Part shown: piece by piece, positions 43,781-55,526 of the stretch | How the letters are laid out: each line of letters starts with the position of its first letter | How positions within the stretch are numbered: position 1 is the first letter of the stretch | Assembly (NCBI GenBank): GCA_030374765.1 | Contig: JARGXX010000068.1 | Coordinates: forward strand, 3,968,001-4,032,000 | Reading direction: 5' to 3' | Source: Agarophyton chilense | Taxonomy: Eukaryota; Rhodophyta; Florideophyceae; Gracilariales; Gracilariaceae | DNA length: 64,000 nucleotides | Translations under genes and position numbers: made by a program | Notes under the pieces: generated by a model | Seen by the model: the letters and a program-made list of their open reading frames with translations, nothing else | Told to the model about the DNA's origin: nothing | The model's database searches: none

Positions 43781-46700
43781 TCAAACGTGTGTGCCCTGCG
43801 GCGGTTTCCAACCTTGAGAGCGTCGCCAGTCTTCCTCAGGTGTCGCCGAGGACTGGCTTTGTTCCCTGATGCGGGCGCTCCGACGAACCTTCGTGCTCCG
43901 GTGAGCCGTCGTGCTCCGGCGAACTGTCCTGTCGGGAGTCGTTTCGAGAAGCTTTTTGGTATTATACGGGCCAATGGTTGCCCCCTCCTGAAGGCTGAAC
44001 TCCGTGCGGCCGATTTTGCGCCAACAGCGGGCGATAAAACTAGCTAGAAGGGTTTGAGGCTCTTGCCAAGTGTCTTCCTTAGGTGTGTAGCCAAACCAAC
44101 GGACGCGGTAGTGCATAGTTACATCTTCTCTCCAACCGGCGGAGATGATGCGCTCAATCACCTACTCCGGTTCGTGTTCATTCTCCGGCAGGAGAGTGTC
44201 GTCCAGAGAGGTGACTCCATCCGATTCAGTTGGAAGAGATAGTTCATCGTCATTGGCATTGGTCATCGGGTCCATGGGGCTATTCGAGTCCGCGGGAACT
44301 GCCTTAGGGGGTGCGGGGACTTGATCGTCGACCTAAGATTGTAATGATTCCGTTGGGCCAAGGGACTGGGACTTTGCTGATTCGGGGGAGCTGGGAGCTC
44401 GGGTCACCCGATCAATCGATATGATGTCCTGTAGGCCGTCAATTAGTAATGTATTGTTGTGTTGATTGGCCTTAAGGACTTTGCATGATCCCGTAGAGCG
44501 TGGTAAGATCTTCCGCGTAGTGCCCTCGAGGTTCTCACTGTACTTCGGTGGCCAGTCCAGGTAAACAAGTTCTCCTTTATTAGAAGTCGGTGTGTTCCAA
44601 ACTGTCTTGTCGAAATTGATTTTGTAGCGCCGTTGGGCTTTGGTTAGTACAGCTCTGGCCGATAGGATATTTCGGTCGATGCCTCGGCGCGAGTAGCTCT
44701 TCGCCTGGGTCGGGGTCATACCTTCGGTTATGTTCTGGGGTATGATAGACTCCTGAAGGTCAACAGCTATCGGCGGCAGCGATCTCGTTAACTTCAAGTC
44801 GAAAGGCGTTGTCCCCGTGGAAGAGTGCACCTGCATGTTGTAGGCATAAACGAGTGGCTCGACGTAGTCGTCCCTGTCCAATTGGTGCTCCGATACTTAG
44901 TTTGCCAATCGGTCAAAAAGGGTGCGTTTGAAGCATTCGGCTTGGCAATTGGTTTGCGGGTGGAACGCCGTGGTGGTCACATGTTGGATACCTAAGGTAG
45001 CACACAAAGGTGTGCGAAGAATTTGGATACAAACTGGCTGCCGTTTTCTGTAAGGAGGTAGAGTGGCATGCAATATGGACATACCCAGTGGGAGAAGAAG
45101 GCCGTGGCGAAATCCCTGGCTGTTGTCTTTCCTAGGGGTAAGGCTCGGGTAAGTTTTGTAAACCTATCGGTTATACCAAAACAAACCGTTTCCCGTTGGA
45201 CGACTTAGGCAAAGGCCCATGTATATCCATTGCGACAAATTCCATCGAACCTGCAGTGGGGAAGAGCTTCAGTTTGGCTTGATGGTTGGCGCGAGAACCT
45301 CGGATCTGTGCGCACGATGCACATTTTCGTGCGGTTTGCAATAGGTCCTGCGCCATTACTGGTCAGTAGAAGAACTTCTTTAGGGTCCGGTACATTCGTT
45401 GGCCTCCAGAGTGAACATCAAAGCAAGGAAAATAGGCAAGATATAGGAATCACGCCCATATTGAACTTGGTTTTACTCGTTGGACTGCGCCACCCAGCGG
45501 TCAGCGGCGACAAAGTAGTCCAAATCGTTCATAGTCGAATAGGCATCCAGAGGTTCCTACCAATTGGGCTGTTTCCTTGCAGTGCTCGTCTTCGACCTGC
45601 GCCTGTAAAAGTTCTTCAATAGTTATAGGGAGGAGCTCTTTTTCCTCCGGGGCTATCGCGTTAACCTTAGGTGGTGTCGAATTAGGCAGTACTCTCTCCC
45701 AGTCCAATAGTTGTACTTCTTTCTCCTTTAGCTCAAGATCATCCAATTGGACCTTACCCATAAGGTCATCCATTTCCTTATAACCCTGAGGTCTATCATC
45801 TGTAAAGGGTGTAGGATTTAGGTGCTCCAATGGAGTGTCATCAGTTCCGTCGGTATTGATTCGAGAGAGGGCATCTGCTGCCTGTTGTTTGATGCCTGGC
45901 CTATAGGTTATCTCGTAGTCATATTCTGACAGCCTGAGACGCCACCGAGCGAGGTTACTTGATGCATCGTTCTTATTGAGTAGCCAGCGGAGTGAATTGT
46001 GGTCTGTCCTAATTGTAAACCCATTTCCCTCGAGGTATGGACGGAGTGTTAATACGGACCCATATGATGGCTACACATTCCTCTTCGGTAGTACGGTAGT
46101 TTCGCTCCGCACTGGTGAGCGTTCTGCTCCAGTATCCAATAGGTCCAGAGTCCTTCGCTGACTTTTGTTTCTGTAGCAGTGTAAAACCCACTTGGACATC
46201 AGAGGCATCTGTATCCAGGACAAAAGGCCTGTTGGGCTTTGGTAAAGCCAATATAGGTGGGTTCAGAAATTTGTCCTTTAAGGTCTGAAATGCATCATAC
46301 TGGTCGTCGGTAAGGGCTTTGAACTCCGAAGGTGTTCCCTTCTTCAGAATTGCGTTGAAAGGGGCCAAGATTTTAGGAAACCTATGGACGAACCGTCGGT
46401 AAACATTGCACAAGCCCACGAAGGATCGTAGTTTCGTGTGGGTTCTGGGAGGTTTAGCCTGACGGATCGCATTGGTGGTCCGTGTGGCTACCTTTAGCTT
46501 TCCTGGGAGGATGATTTGACCGAGATAGTCCACCGAGGCCTGGAAGAAGGCGCATTTGCAGAGTTTCAGTGTTACTCCAGCGTCTTAAAGGATTGTGAGC
46601 ACTTTCTGCACGTGGCGAAGGTGTTCCTTTACGGTCCGTCAGAAGATTATAACGTCATCCAAATAGACCAAGGCCCATTTATATTTGACTCTGGACAATA

Positions 46701-48151
46701 TGATGTACCTTTTCCGTTGGAAGGTTGCTGGTGCATTCTTTGAACCAAAGGACATACGAGTAAATCTGAACAGACCTTCATGGGTGGTAAAGGTTGTCAG
46801 CGCTCTCGCATCTTCGGCCAAGGGGATTTGCCAATATCTGGCGTTAGCCTCCAGTGTGGTATATACGACAGCTTCGTCTAAGGAATCCAGACAGTCACCA
46901 ATGCGGGGTATTGGGTATGAGTCCCTCTTGGTTACTGCGTTCAGCTTCCTGTAGTCGACACAGAACCCAACGGAGCCATATTTCTTCGCCACGAGGACAA
47001 GGAAACTCGCCCATTCGGATTGCTTTGGAGGCGCCGGCTCTATGACTTGAGCTTTGCGCATCTTGTCCGTCTGGTCGGCGACAAATTCCCTACCATTAAG
47101 GCCTGTACGGTATGGGTTCTAGAACTGTGTTCTAGCATCATTCTGAAGGTCAATGCGGTATGTGGTGGCTCTAATTTTGCCCAATCTACCTGACCACATG
47201 GCCTGGTATTCCCTGAGAAGATCAAGTGCCTGGGGCCTATAGGATTCGAATTCTGTGCCAATAGAGACCGTCCCCTTCCATACGTCGACTTCCTTGTCGA
47301 AAGTTGGCGTGGCAAGGTTATCCATTCGGGCCTTCATGATGGCCACGGGCGCGAGTAGAGTGATTCTAATCACTGTACCTTTAGGTAATCGTGCGAGTTT
47401 ATTTCAGAACTTGCTGATTGTGACCAAGAAGAACCTGTTAGAGTGGATGTCCATTACTTCATGGGCCATCAGGGTAGGGTGCTTCAAAACCGTTTTCGAG
47501 TGGTTCTAAATCGTTACGAGACCTGAGAACTAGTAATGGACCGATACAACGATTTGGGTCATCGGTGGTATCGTTATGGCCTTTGAAAGGCGAACCTTAT
47601 TGGACTTCATTTTATTGGAGATAATTGCTCGTTTGCGGTTAGCTTCTGGCCCTGGGGCGGAGTCACTTATGGAGATGGAAGGTGCGCGGTAGAACGCAAC
47701 TTTCCTAGGGCCTGGAAAAATGGATTTAATGTATCCATCGATAAAGGAGGTCCCTAGGATTGCCTCAGCGCCCAAGTTAGGACATACAAGAAACCACGTG
47801 CGAACTTTGAATTTTTCTACCTGGAGGTGAAATGGTACTATCCCTTTAATGTCCATTGGTCTACGTGATGCATCGGTAATCTTTGGGGTCCTTTTTGCCT
47901 GAACGAAATCTTGCCAGCCAAATGAGAATAGCTTAGGATGGAGCGAACTGGGAAGCGCCAGTGTGCAATATGGCTGTGGTCACTCGAGAGTTGTTGAAAC
48001 GAATTACAAAGGTTACTCGAACCTTATAGTTCTCTTTCCTGAGGATACAGACAGGGTCGTTACTGTGTTCCAACTCTGGTTCATCTTGAGTAGCCCATTC
48101 TGGGTGGTTTGTATTTGGAAGGGAAGATCTCCTTGGCTCATGACCGTCCAA
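43781..48151 (-). pseudogene. Element 2 protease-RT-RNase H-integrase-chromodomain (pol)
   Basis: Protease (47,530-48,151) has HTGAS where the catalytic DTG should be, so it is inactive as written. RT (46,639-47,061) keeps YLDDVIIF. RT thumb and RNase H lie at 46,009-46,533 (VLDTDASDVQVG; TTEEECVAIIW). Integrase pieces lie between 45,830 and 44,333 (zinc-domain CAQIRG..., FVAMDIHGPLP, HPQTNCQAE, and LVYAYNMQVHSSTGTTPF). The C-terminal frame 43,781-44,161 has a chromodomain, IERIISAGWREDVTMHYRVRWFGYTPKEDTW, the aromatic cage-type fold that in chromoviruses reads histone H3K9 methylation. It is followed by an Arg-rich tail. Numerous frameshifts and stops. Confidence 0.9.
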
Positions 48152-48201
48152 TTGGTTGAGGCAGGGGCTTAGAAAGGGAGGATTTGCCTAGCTTCGACCC
48201 T

Positions 48202-50437
48202 CTAAGAGATTTCCGGTTGGGTTTCTGTTTCTTCCTGAGGATTGGATTCTTCTTTGGGGTCGTCCATACGGTTTACAATGGCGTGGACCCATGGGGCTTT
48301 CATATGAGTATCCGGAGGCGTGTCATAGCGTGAGCTTCTAGGGGTCCTTGTAGTTCGTTGCTTTACCTTGTTACACTTTCCTTCGAATCTCCGCACCCCG
48401 TCATTCTCTACCCTTAGCGCTAGTAGGTTTTTATGTGCGTTCTCAGGCAGATATCTCGTGCAGTAACAAAGTTGGCCCATTGAAAGGCATAAAAAGCAAG
48501 CCGTTGGGGAGCGAACAAAAACGATCTTGCGGAACGGAAAGGGAGGATACTTGGGTGTGGGTGCTCCAGTGATCTCGGTAGTTCCCTGGGAGGTATAAGA
48601 TGGGGGCCCGAACGGAGGAGCGCTGAAATTGACCGCGAGGACATCTCCCGTGTCGGCGTAATGGAGTGATGCATCCATGCCCGATCCCGTGGAGCTAACC
48701 AAATGGGCTTGGTTGGGTTTACGCAATAGGGTTGCGTGTCCTCTGGATAAGTCATCATTCCGCCTGGAAGTCCTGTAGGTTTTACCATAACCTCTCGGCA
48801 TAAGTAACGAGCCTTCAGAAGAAATGGTGTGGGTTTTCCGTGTGGTAATTACGGACATGTGTCCGAATGGCAGGGAATAATCCCTTGATGAAGTGACGTT
48901 TGAGCCGTCATTCGATGAATACATTTCCACATCGGTAAGCGTTCTTCCATAGGTCGTCTGCGAAAGCCGACTCGGTCATGTTGGAGCTCTGTCTAACGGA
49001 AATTACTTCCTGGTAAGCATCCATTATAACGTCATCCGTGGCGTAAGTTGCCAAGAAGTAATGAAACACATGAGGATATGACCTGATGAGCTCACGGTCT
49101 TGAGCATCCACGAGGTCAGTTGTGCCAGATTGCTTCGAAACCACTCGGTTAGACGTCTGTCCTGTAGGAAAGAATTGGAAAAGGTGCAGAGCGGCGCCCT
49201 CGTGGACACCGTGGTGATCGCAGGCAGTACGGAACAAACAAAGAAACCTAAGGACAGCGATGGGATCGGAACCTGAGAACTTGTCCGCAATGGTTAGTTG
49301 CATCCGTTTGGTCCATTTGACGAGTATTCGAGCCACCGAACTAGAATATTTCGCGAACCGGTCATCGAGCCGGTAATTCCGGTACACTAGAACCTTAAGG
49401 AAAAGTTTGTTGGTTGTTGTCAGTGGTTTAAGGCCTCGAACGGCAGCCTCATCCACTTCCGAGTCGGTCGTTTCGGTCGAGACCGATTCCGAATCACTCG
49501 TGTCCGAATGGGCTTTTCTTTTGCTTCTTCTGTTCTTCTTTCTCCTGCGGTTACTTCTTTTCTTTCCAGCAGAATAGGGACCTAAAGGATAGATTTCTTT
49601 ATCAGATCCGATGGATCCCTGAGGTCGCTTTCCCTCATATAATCCGCCAGGTGGTGCAAGCGATCTCACTTCTAGACGCGGAGCCTCTCTTCTGCTCCTA
49701 GATTGTCCCTCCCTTGGATTCTCCTGATGGTGTTACCGGCGAGGTGCGGGTAATACCGCCACTCCTGGGGTTTCGGTAGGGGGTTGCCATATGGAAGCCA
49801 GATGGTTGACTTGTGAAGCGGTCCTAGGGACCGCGTTGCCTGACTGGCTGGTGACTGCCCCTTGGATGGCCTGAATGAGGGAGTCTAAGAATAGCTCAGA
49901 CTCCATGACCTTGGGGACGATTCGCGTAACGAGGTAATCGGAGTGGTCCGCGATCGCTGTAGCGAGTCGCATGTCCACAATGGAATCGAAGTGGGCTGAG
50001 CAGAGCTCACGGAGACGGGGCCAGAGAACGTCGGTAAGCCCTGTGGGAATATTCTCTCTAATTACTTCGGTCTTACGGGGTTCTCCTTGTGGTGTTCCTG
50101 GTCTAGAGGTGGCCCTGGCGAGGCGTTATCATAAACGCGCTGCTACCGTTGGTTCTCGGCGAATCATTTGAGGGTCCTTAAGGGGAGTCAGTACTCCTTG
50201 TGGCTGGCTTCTCGTGCTCCTGCGGTTGCTAACATTATCAACCTGGGGTTCAGGCGACATCATTGGTGTTGCATTGGCAACTGTTCCTGCCGTGGGAGTT
50301 CTATGGTCTGGTCGGTTGGGTGTGTTTCCTGCGTCCATAATGGGGGCTGCTTCTGTTCTTCTGGTATGTTGGTGAAATAAACCACAGGTTAGAATCAGGA
50401 TAGTTCTTCTTCCAGTGGTCCGTTCAAATATTCTCAA
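48202..50437 (-). pseudogene. Element 2 gag
   Basis: One frame from 50,437 to 48,908 interrupted by stops at 50,129 (a tandem stop pair) and 49,733, then a frameshift into 48,930-48,202. Contents in order: Thr/Pro/Arg-rich N-terminus, a helical VLWPRLRELCSAHF-type region, a Lys/Arg- and Ser/Asp-rich linker, capsid-like FSGSDPIAVLRFLCLF, and a degenerate zinc knuckle CFLCLSMGQLCYC in which the His is replaced by Gln. The same stops and the frameshift occur at the same places in element 3. Confidence 0.82.
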
Positions 50438-50445
50438 AGGATTTT

Positions 50446-50459
50446 AAGTCGGGAGACCA
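50446..50459 (-). other. Primer-binding site of element 2
   Basis: Minus strand TGGTCTCCCGACTT, 3 nt inside the 5' LTR, identical to elements 1 and 3. Confidence 0.8.
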
Positions 50460-50462
50460 AAA

Positions 50463-50908
50463 TGTAACGCAATTATTGGTGGGTCAGCGTACGGGTCTCG
50501 ACCGGTAGTAGCGTGGTAGAGCGATTCCCAAGGTTCGTATCCTCGACGGCGGCACTCTCAGAGCACTTGGTGCAATAGGCTGGCGTTTACTGCGTAGTCC
50601 TAAAAGTCGGAGCTACGGAAACGATGGCTTGAAGACCAGTGGGTGGAACTAATGTACCAAAGAGGGTAATTTAGTATCCTAACAGTGCCTACCTTACTCT
50701 AAGGGAGAAGCGTCACTTGAGCCAAGTAAATAGCACTGGCGAGGCGCTGGGATCTCCCTGGCACTGTAATGCTAATCTATTACACTAATTATTATAAAAT
50801 AATTATGTAAATGAGCCCAGCGGAGGTCGGCCACCCCTCGAGCCGTCTATAAGATACCTCAGGCCCCGGCGGTTTACAGGACTCAACTGTTATCTTTGCC
50901 CCTTCATA
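50463..50908 (-). repeat. Element 2, 5' LTR (446 bp)
   Basis: TGTAACGC...CTTCATA in plus orientation; the last bases have mutated from CACA to CATA. It is nearly identical to the element 3 5' LTR except in the outer roughly 100 bp. Confidence 0.92.
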
Positions 50909-52793
50909 GGCGGCACCATAGCGTCACGCAAAAAATTGCTTCCAGCCTCTTGAAATCTCTCGCGATGGGCCGTTTTGACATTACTTTTCGACTCGCTACA
51001 CCTGAGCACGCCCCTGCATCATTTCGAGCACTACCTAACGGGCTTGTTTTGATTTCTTTGAGCTCCACTCAGCCTAAGTATTGGTAGGCACGCCACCGGA
51101 GCGTCGCACTCTGTCTTGTTGAGGTGTTACCGCCGCTCGCTCTGCAGAATGGCGTCGACACTGACTCGCAGCCGGAGCAGTCGCATTAAATGCCATCCAC
51201 TGCGCATAGCCGGCGTACTTCTTCTCCTCCACCCGCTTTGTCTCACATCCACCCAAAAAATACGGCACGACACCTGTGCGCTGTTTTTCTTCCGATTATT
51301 GCGTTTGAAAGACAACAGCGCATCAGCAGACATCTTTACGGTACTGATGGTTAGCGTACGCTCGAGCACTACAGAAACGTTTTCGGGAGTGAGTTGGCCC
51401 ACGCCAAGGAGCAGACCCCGGAGAGTACATCGGGCACCGTGATCGTTGCCTCACTGAGACTGAGAGGAGCTGGTATATTTACTTGATGGCTTCCTTGATA
51501 TGGGGGCTACGAGAAGAGGGTTTGGAAGATGTTATGGTAACCTGTAAGCAGTCTTAATCTCAATTCAATTTTTTCAATTGATTGGAGGTTGTTACGTCGT
51601 GCTCGTTGCCGAAGTGCTCGTTCTATCGACAGTAGCGGATAAGGTGAAACCTCTACCTATCATTCCCACAAAAATGGGGAGTGAGATAGTCTGTCAGAGT
51701 TGTCTCTTTGCTTTGCGCACCTTGCGCACTTCCTGCGCCTCTCCAAGAAGAGCCGCCCCGGGAGAAAGGCCGACGACTAAGTAAAGCGAACTGGCGTCTG
51801 ACGGATGAAGCGTGACTGGGAGGAAACGGCCAGACAGAACAATTTGTTGCTGCCAGCTTCCTAGCTCCCATCCTTCCTGCGCCTGAGTGAATAGCGCCCG
51901 AGCGAGCACGACGCCACAACAGCGATCACGATGTCTAATATTCCCACACTTTCACAACAAATCCCCCCGAAGGCGAAACCAATATCCCTAATGCCACTAT
52001 TGATGACTATAGACATCAACACAAAATTTCGTCAATTAGCTGAAACACAGCTATTGATCAGTATAGTGATCAATAGACCCCAATTTCGACGTTGTTTGCC
52101 CGCTTCGTGCAACAGGCTTTAAAAACTTGCGGAGAAAAAATACTCCAGCTGTATCCAGTGCGCTGATAGGAATCAGCTTTATTTTCAACCTTCCAAAACG
52201 GTCAAGGGACAACTGAGTTGTGCCATTTTGATCTAAGCGAGTTCTTAGATGGATACAATTGGCTCCGACGTTGTAGCGGGCGCTGCTATCTCCACAGATG
52301 CAGTGCTGCAGGGCACCGTCAGCGATGTGCTTTCTGGTAGAGTCGCAAAGTGCTCAAATGGTCCGTCAGGCCCTCGTGAAAGGCGGAGAGGATCTTTATC
52401 AACCCGAAAACCACGCGGGCGAAGACGCGGATCAGGTCGGGGTAATAGGATTTGAGGTTCTCAGAAAAAGAGACATAAATCACCAGATGCTAGCGATGGT
52501 TGGACTATACAGTCAGATCTATGTTCTACAGTTCATGTGCAGGACCATTTTTTGGGCAACATGATAAAGTGTCCGGCAAGACTTTTTCGCAGTTCTGCAG
52601 TATCTAACATGCGTGTTCAGTGCAATGCTCGCAAAATTGGTCCAACAAGATATTAGTTTGTGGTTCTGCTCGTTGATAGCCAACCGAAACAGCTCACGGA
52701 TTGGCTAAATGAGTCTATGAGGCTTCAAGACTTTCAACAGAACCCGTCGAGCTCAGCGGATATGTACCGGTATTTGGCTGTGTTCTTGATATC
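50909..52793. other. Spacer of the element 2 / element 3 inverted repeat
   Basis: About 1.9 kb between the divergent 5' LTRs. Short frames exist (for example 52,249-52,564) but none is recognised. It would form the loop if the arms pair. Confidence 0.45.
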
Positions 52794-53239
52794 TGTGAAG
52801 GAGCAACGATTACGTTTGAGTCCTGTAAACCGCCGGGGCCTGAGGTATCTTATTGACGCCACGAGAGGTGGCCGACCTCAGCTGGGCTCATTTACATAAT
52901 AATTTTTTATTAATTAGTGTAATAGATTAGCATTACAGTGCCAGGGAGATCCCAGCGCCTCGCCAGTGCTATTTACTTGGCTCAAGTGACGCTTCTCCCT
53001 TAGATTAAGGTAGGCACTGTTAGGATACTAAATTACCCTCTTTGGAACATTAGTTCCACCCACTGGTCTTCAAGCCATCGTTTCCGTAGCTCCGGCTTTT
53101 AGGACTACGCAGTAAACGCCAGCCTATTGCACCAAGTGCTCTGAGAGTGCCGCCGTCAAGGATACGAACCTTGGGAATCGCTCTACCACGCTACTACCGG
53201 TCGAGACCCGTACGCTGACCCACCAATAATTGCGTTACA
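52794..53239 (+). repeat. Element 3, 5' LTR (446 bp)
   Basis: TGTGAAGGAG...GCGTTACA. It is nearly identical (reverse complement) to 50,463-50,908 except for its first roughly 100 bp. Confidence 0.92.
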
Positions 53240-53242
53240 TTT

Positions 53243-53256
53243 TGGTCTCCCGACTT
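53243..53256 (+). other. Primer-binding site of element 3
   Basis: TGGTCTCCCGACTT, 3 nt after the 5' LTR. Confidence 0.8.
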
Positions 53257-53264
53257 AAAATCCT

Positions 53265-55500
53265 TTGAGAATATTTGAACGGACCACTGGAAGAAGAACT
53301 ATCCTGATTCTAACCTGTGGTTTATTTCACCAACATACCAGAAGAACAGAAGCAGCCCCCATTATGGACGCAGGAAACACACCCAACCGACCAGACCATA
53401 GAACTCCCACGGCAGGAACAGTTGCCAATGCAACACCAATGATGTCGCCTGAACCCCAGGTTGATAATGTTAGCAACCGCAGGAGCACGAGAAGCCAGCC
53501 ACAAGGAGTACTGACTCCCCTTAAGGACCCTCAAATGATTCGCCGAGAACCAACGGTAGCAGCGCGTTTATGATAACGCCTCGCCAGGGCCACCTCTAGA
53601 CCAGGAACACCACAAGGAGAACCCCGTAAGACCGAAGTAATTAGAGAGAATATTCCCACAGGGCTTACCGACGTTCTCTGGCCCCGTCTCCGTGAGCTCT
53701 GCTCAGCCCACTTCGATTCCATTGTGGACATGCGACTCGCTACAGCGATCGCGGACCACTCCGATTACCTCGTTACGCGAATCGTCCCCAAGGTCATGGA
53801 GTCTGAGCTATTCTTAGACTCCCTCATTCAGGCCATCCAAGGGGCAGTCACCAGCCAGTCAGGCAACGCGGTCCCTAGGACCGCTTCACAAGTCAACCAT
53901 CTGGCTTCCATATGGCAACCCCCTACCGAACCCCCAGGAGTGGCGGTATTACCCGCACCTCGCCGGTAACACCATCAGGAGAATCCAAGGGAGGGACAAT
54001 CTAGGAGCAGAAGAGAGGCTCCGCGTCTAGAAGTGAGATCGCTTGCACCACCTGGCGGATTATATGAGGGAAAGCGACCTCAGGGATCCATCGGATCTGA
54101 TAAAGAAATCTATCCTTTAGGTCCCTATTCTGCTGGAAAGAAAAGAAGTAACCGCAGGAGAAAGAAGAACAGAAGAAGCAAAAGAAAAGCCCATTCGGAC
54201 ACGAGTGATTCGGAATCGGTCTCGACCGAAACGACCGACTCGGAAGTGGATGAGGCTGCCGTTCGAGGCCTTAAACCACTGACAACAACCAACAAACTTT
54301 TCCTTAAGGTTCTAGTGTACCGGAATTACCGGCTCGATGACCGGTTCGCGAAATATTCTAGTTCGGTGGCTCGAATACTCGTCAAATGGACCAAACGGAT
54401 GCAACTAACCATTGCGGACAAGTTCTCAGGTTCCGATCCCATCGCTGTCCTTAGGTTTCTTTGTTTGTTCCGTACTGCCTGCGATCACCACGGTGTCCAC
54501 GAGGGCGCCGCTCTGCACCTTTTCCAATTCTTTCCTACAGGACAGACGTCTAACCGAGTGGTTTCGAAGAAATCTGGCACAACTGACCTCGTGGATGCCC
54601 AAGACCGTGAGCTCATCAGGTCATATCCTCATGTGTTTCATTACTTCTTGGCAACTTACGCCACGGATGACGTTATAATGGATGCTTACCAGGAAGTAAT
54701 TTCCGTTAGACAGAGCTCCAACATGACCGAGTCGGCTTTCGCAGACGACCTATGGAAGAACGCTTACCGATGTGGAAATGTATTCATCGAATGACGGCTC
54801 AAACGTCACTTCATCAAGGGATTATTCCCTGCCATTCGGACACATGTCCGTAATTACCACACGGAAAACCCACACCATTTCTTCTGAAGGCTCGTTACTT
54901 ATGCCGAGAGGTTATGGTAAAACCTACAGGACTTCCAGGCGGAATGATGACTTATCCAGAGGACACGCAACCCTATTGCGTAAACCCAACCAAGCCCATT
55001 TGGTTAGCTCCACCGGATCGGGCATGGATGCATCGCTCCATTACGCCGACTCGGGAGATGTCCTCGCGGTCAATTTCAGCGCTCCTCCGTTCGGGCCCCC
55101 ATCTTATACCTCCCAGGGAACTACCGTGATCACTGGAGCACCCACACCCAAGTATCCTCCCTTTCCGCCCCGCAAGAACGTTTTTGTTCGCTCCCCAACG
55201 GCTTGCTTCTTCTGCCTTTCAATGGGCCAACTTTGTTACTGCACGAGATATCTGCCTGAGAACGCACATAAAAACCTCCTAGCGCTAAGGGAAGAGAATT
55301 ACGGGGTGCGAAGATTCGAAGGAAAGTGTAACAAGGCAAAGCAACGAACTACAAGGACCCCTGGAAGCTCACGCTATGCCACGCCTCCGAATACTCATAT
55401 CAAAGCCCCACAGGTCCGCGCCATTGTAGATCCTACGGAAGACCCCGAAGAGGAATCCTATCCTCAGGAAGAAACGAAAACCCCATCGGAAAACTCTTAG
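53265..55500 (+). pseudogene. Element 3 gag
   Basis: Colinear with element 2 gag: frame 53,265-54,794 with stops at 53,571 (TGATAA pair) and 53,967, then a shifted frame 54,772-55,500. The 253-codon capsid frame (54,033-54,794) differs from element 2 at only one or two residues, although the downstream pol genes differ at roughly a quarter of residues. The knuckle region reads CFFCLSMGQLCYC, again without His. Confidence 0.82.
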
Positions 55501-55526
55501 AGAGTCGACGCGAGGCAAATCCTCCT

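Larger units (their letters stand above)
40700..50908 (-). mobile_element. Element 2: chromovirus (Ty3/gypsy with integrase chromodomain)
   Basis: A 10.2-kb element on the minus strand with 446-bp LTRs at 50,463-50,908 (5') and 40,700-41,145 (3'). The primer-binding site is next to the 5' LTR and a purine tract next to the 3' LTR. Order is gag, protease, RT, RNase H, integrase with C-terminal chromodomain, then an antisense accessory gene before the 3' LTR. There is no target duplication: CAATT on the left, GGCGG on the right. Its LTRs resemble each other less than its 5' LTR resembles the 5' LTR of element 3. Confidence 0.92.

Noticed and set aside
52249-52564. Overlapping 68- and 88-codon frames in the spacer between elements 2 and 3
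   Set aside because: No family recognised, overlapping frames, no start context or neighbour that supports a gene.
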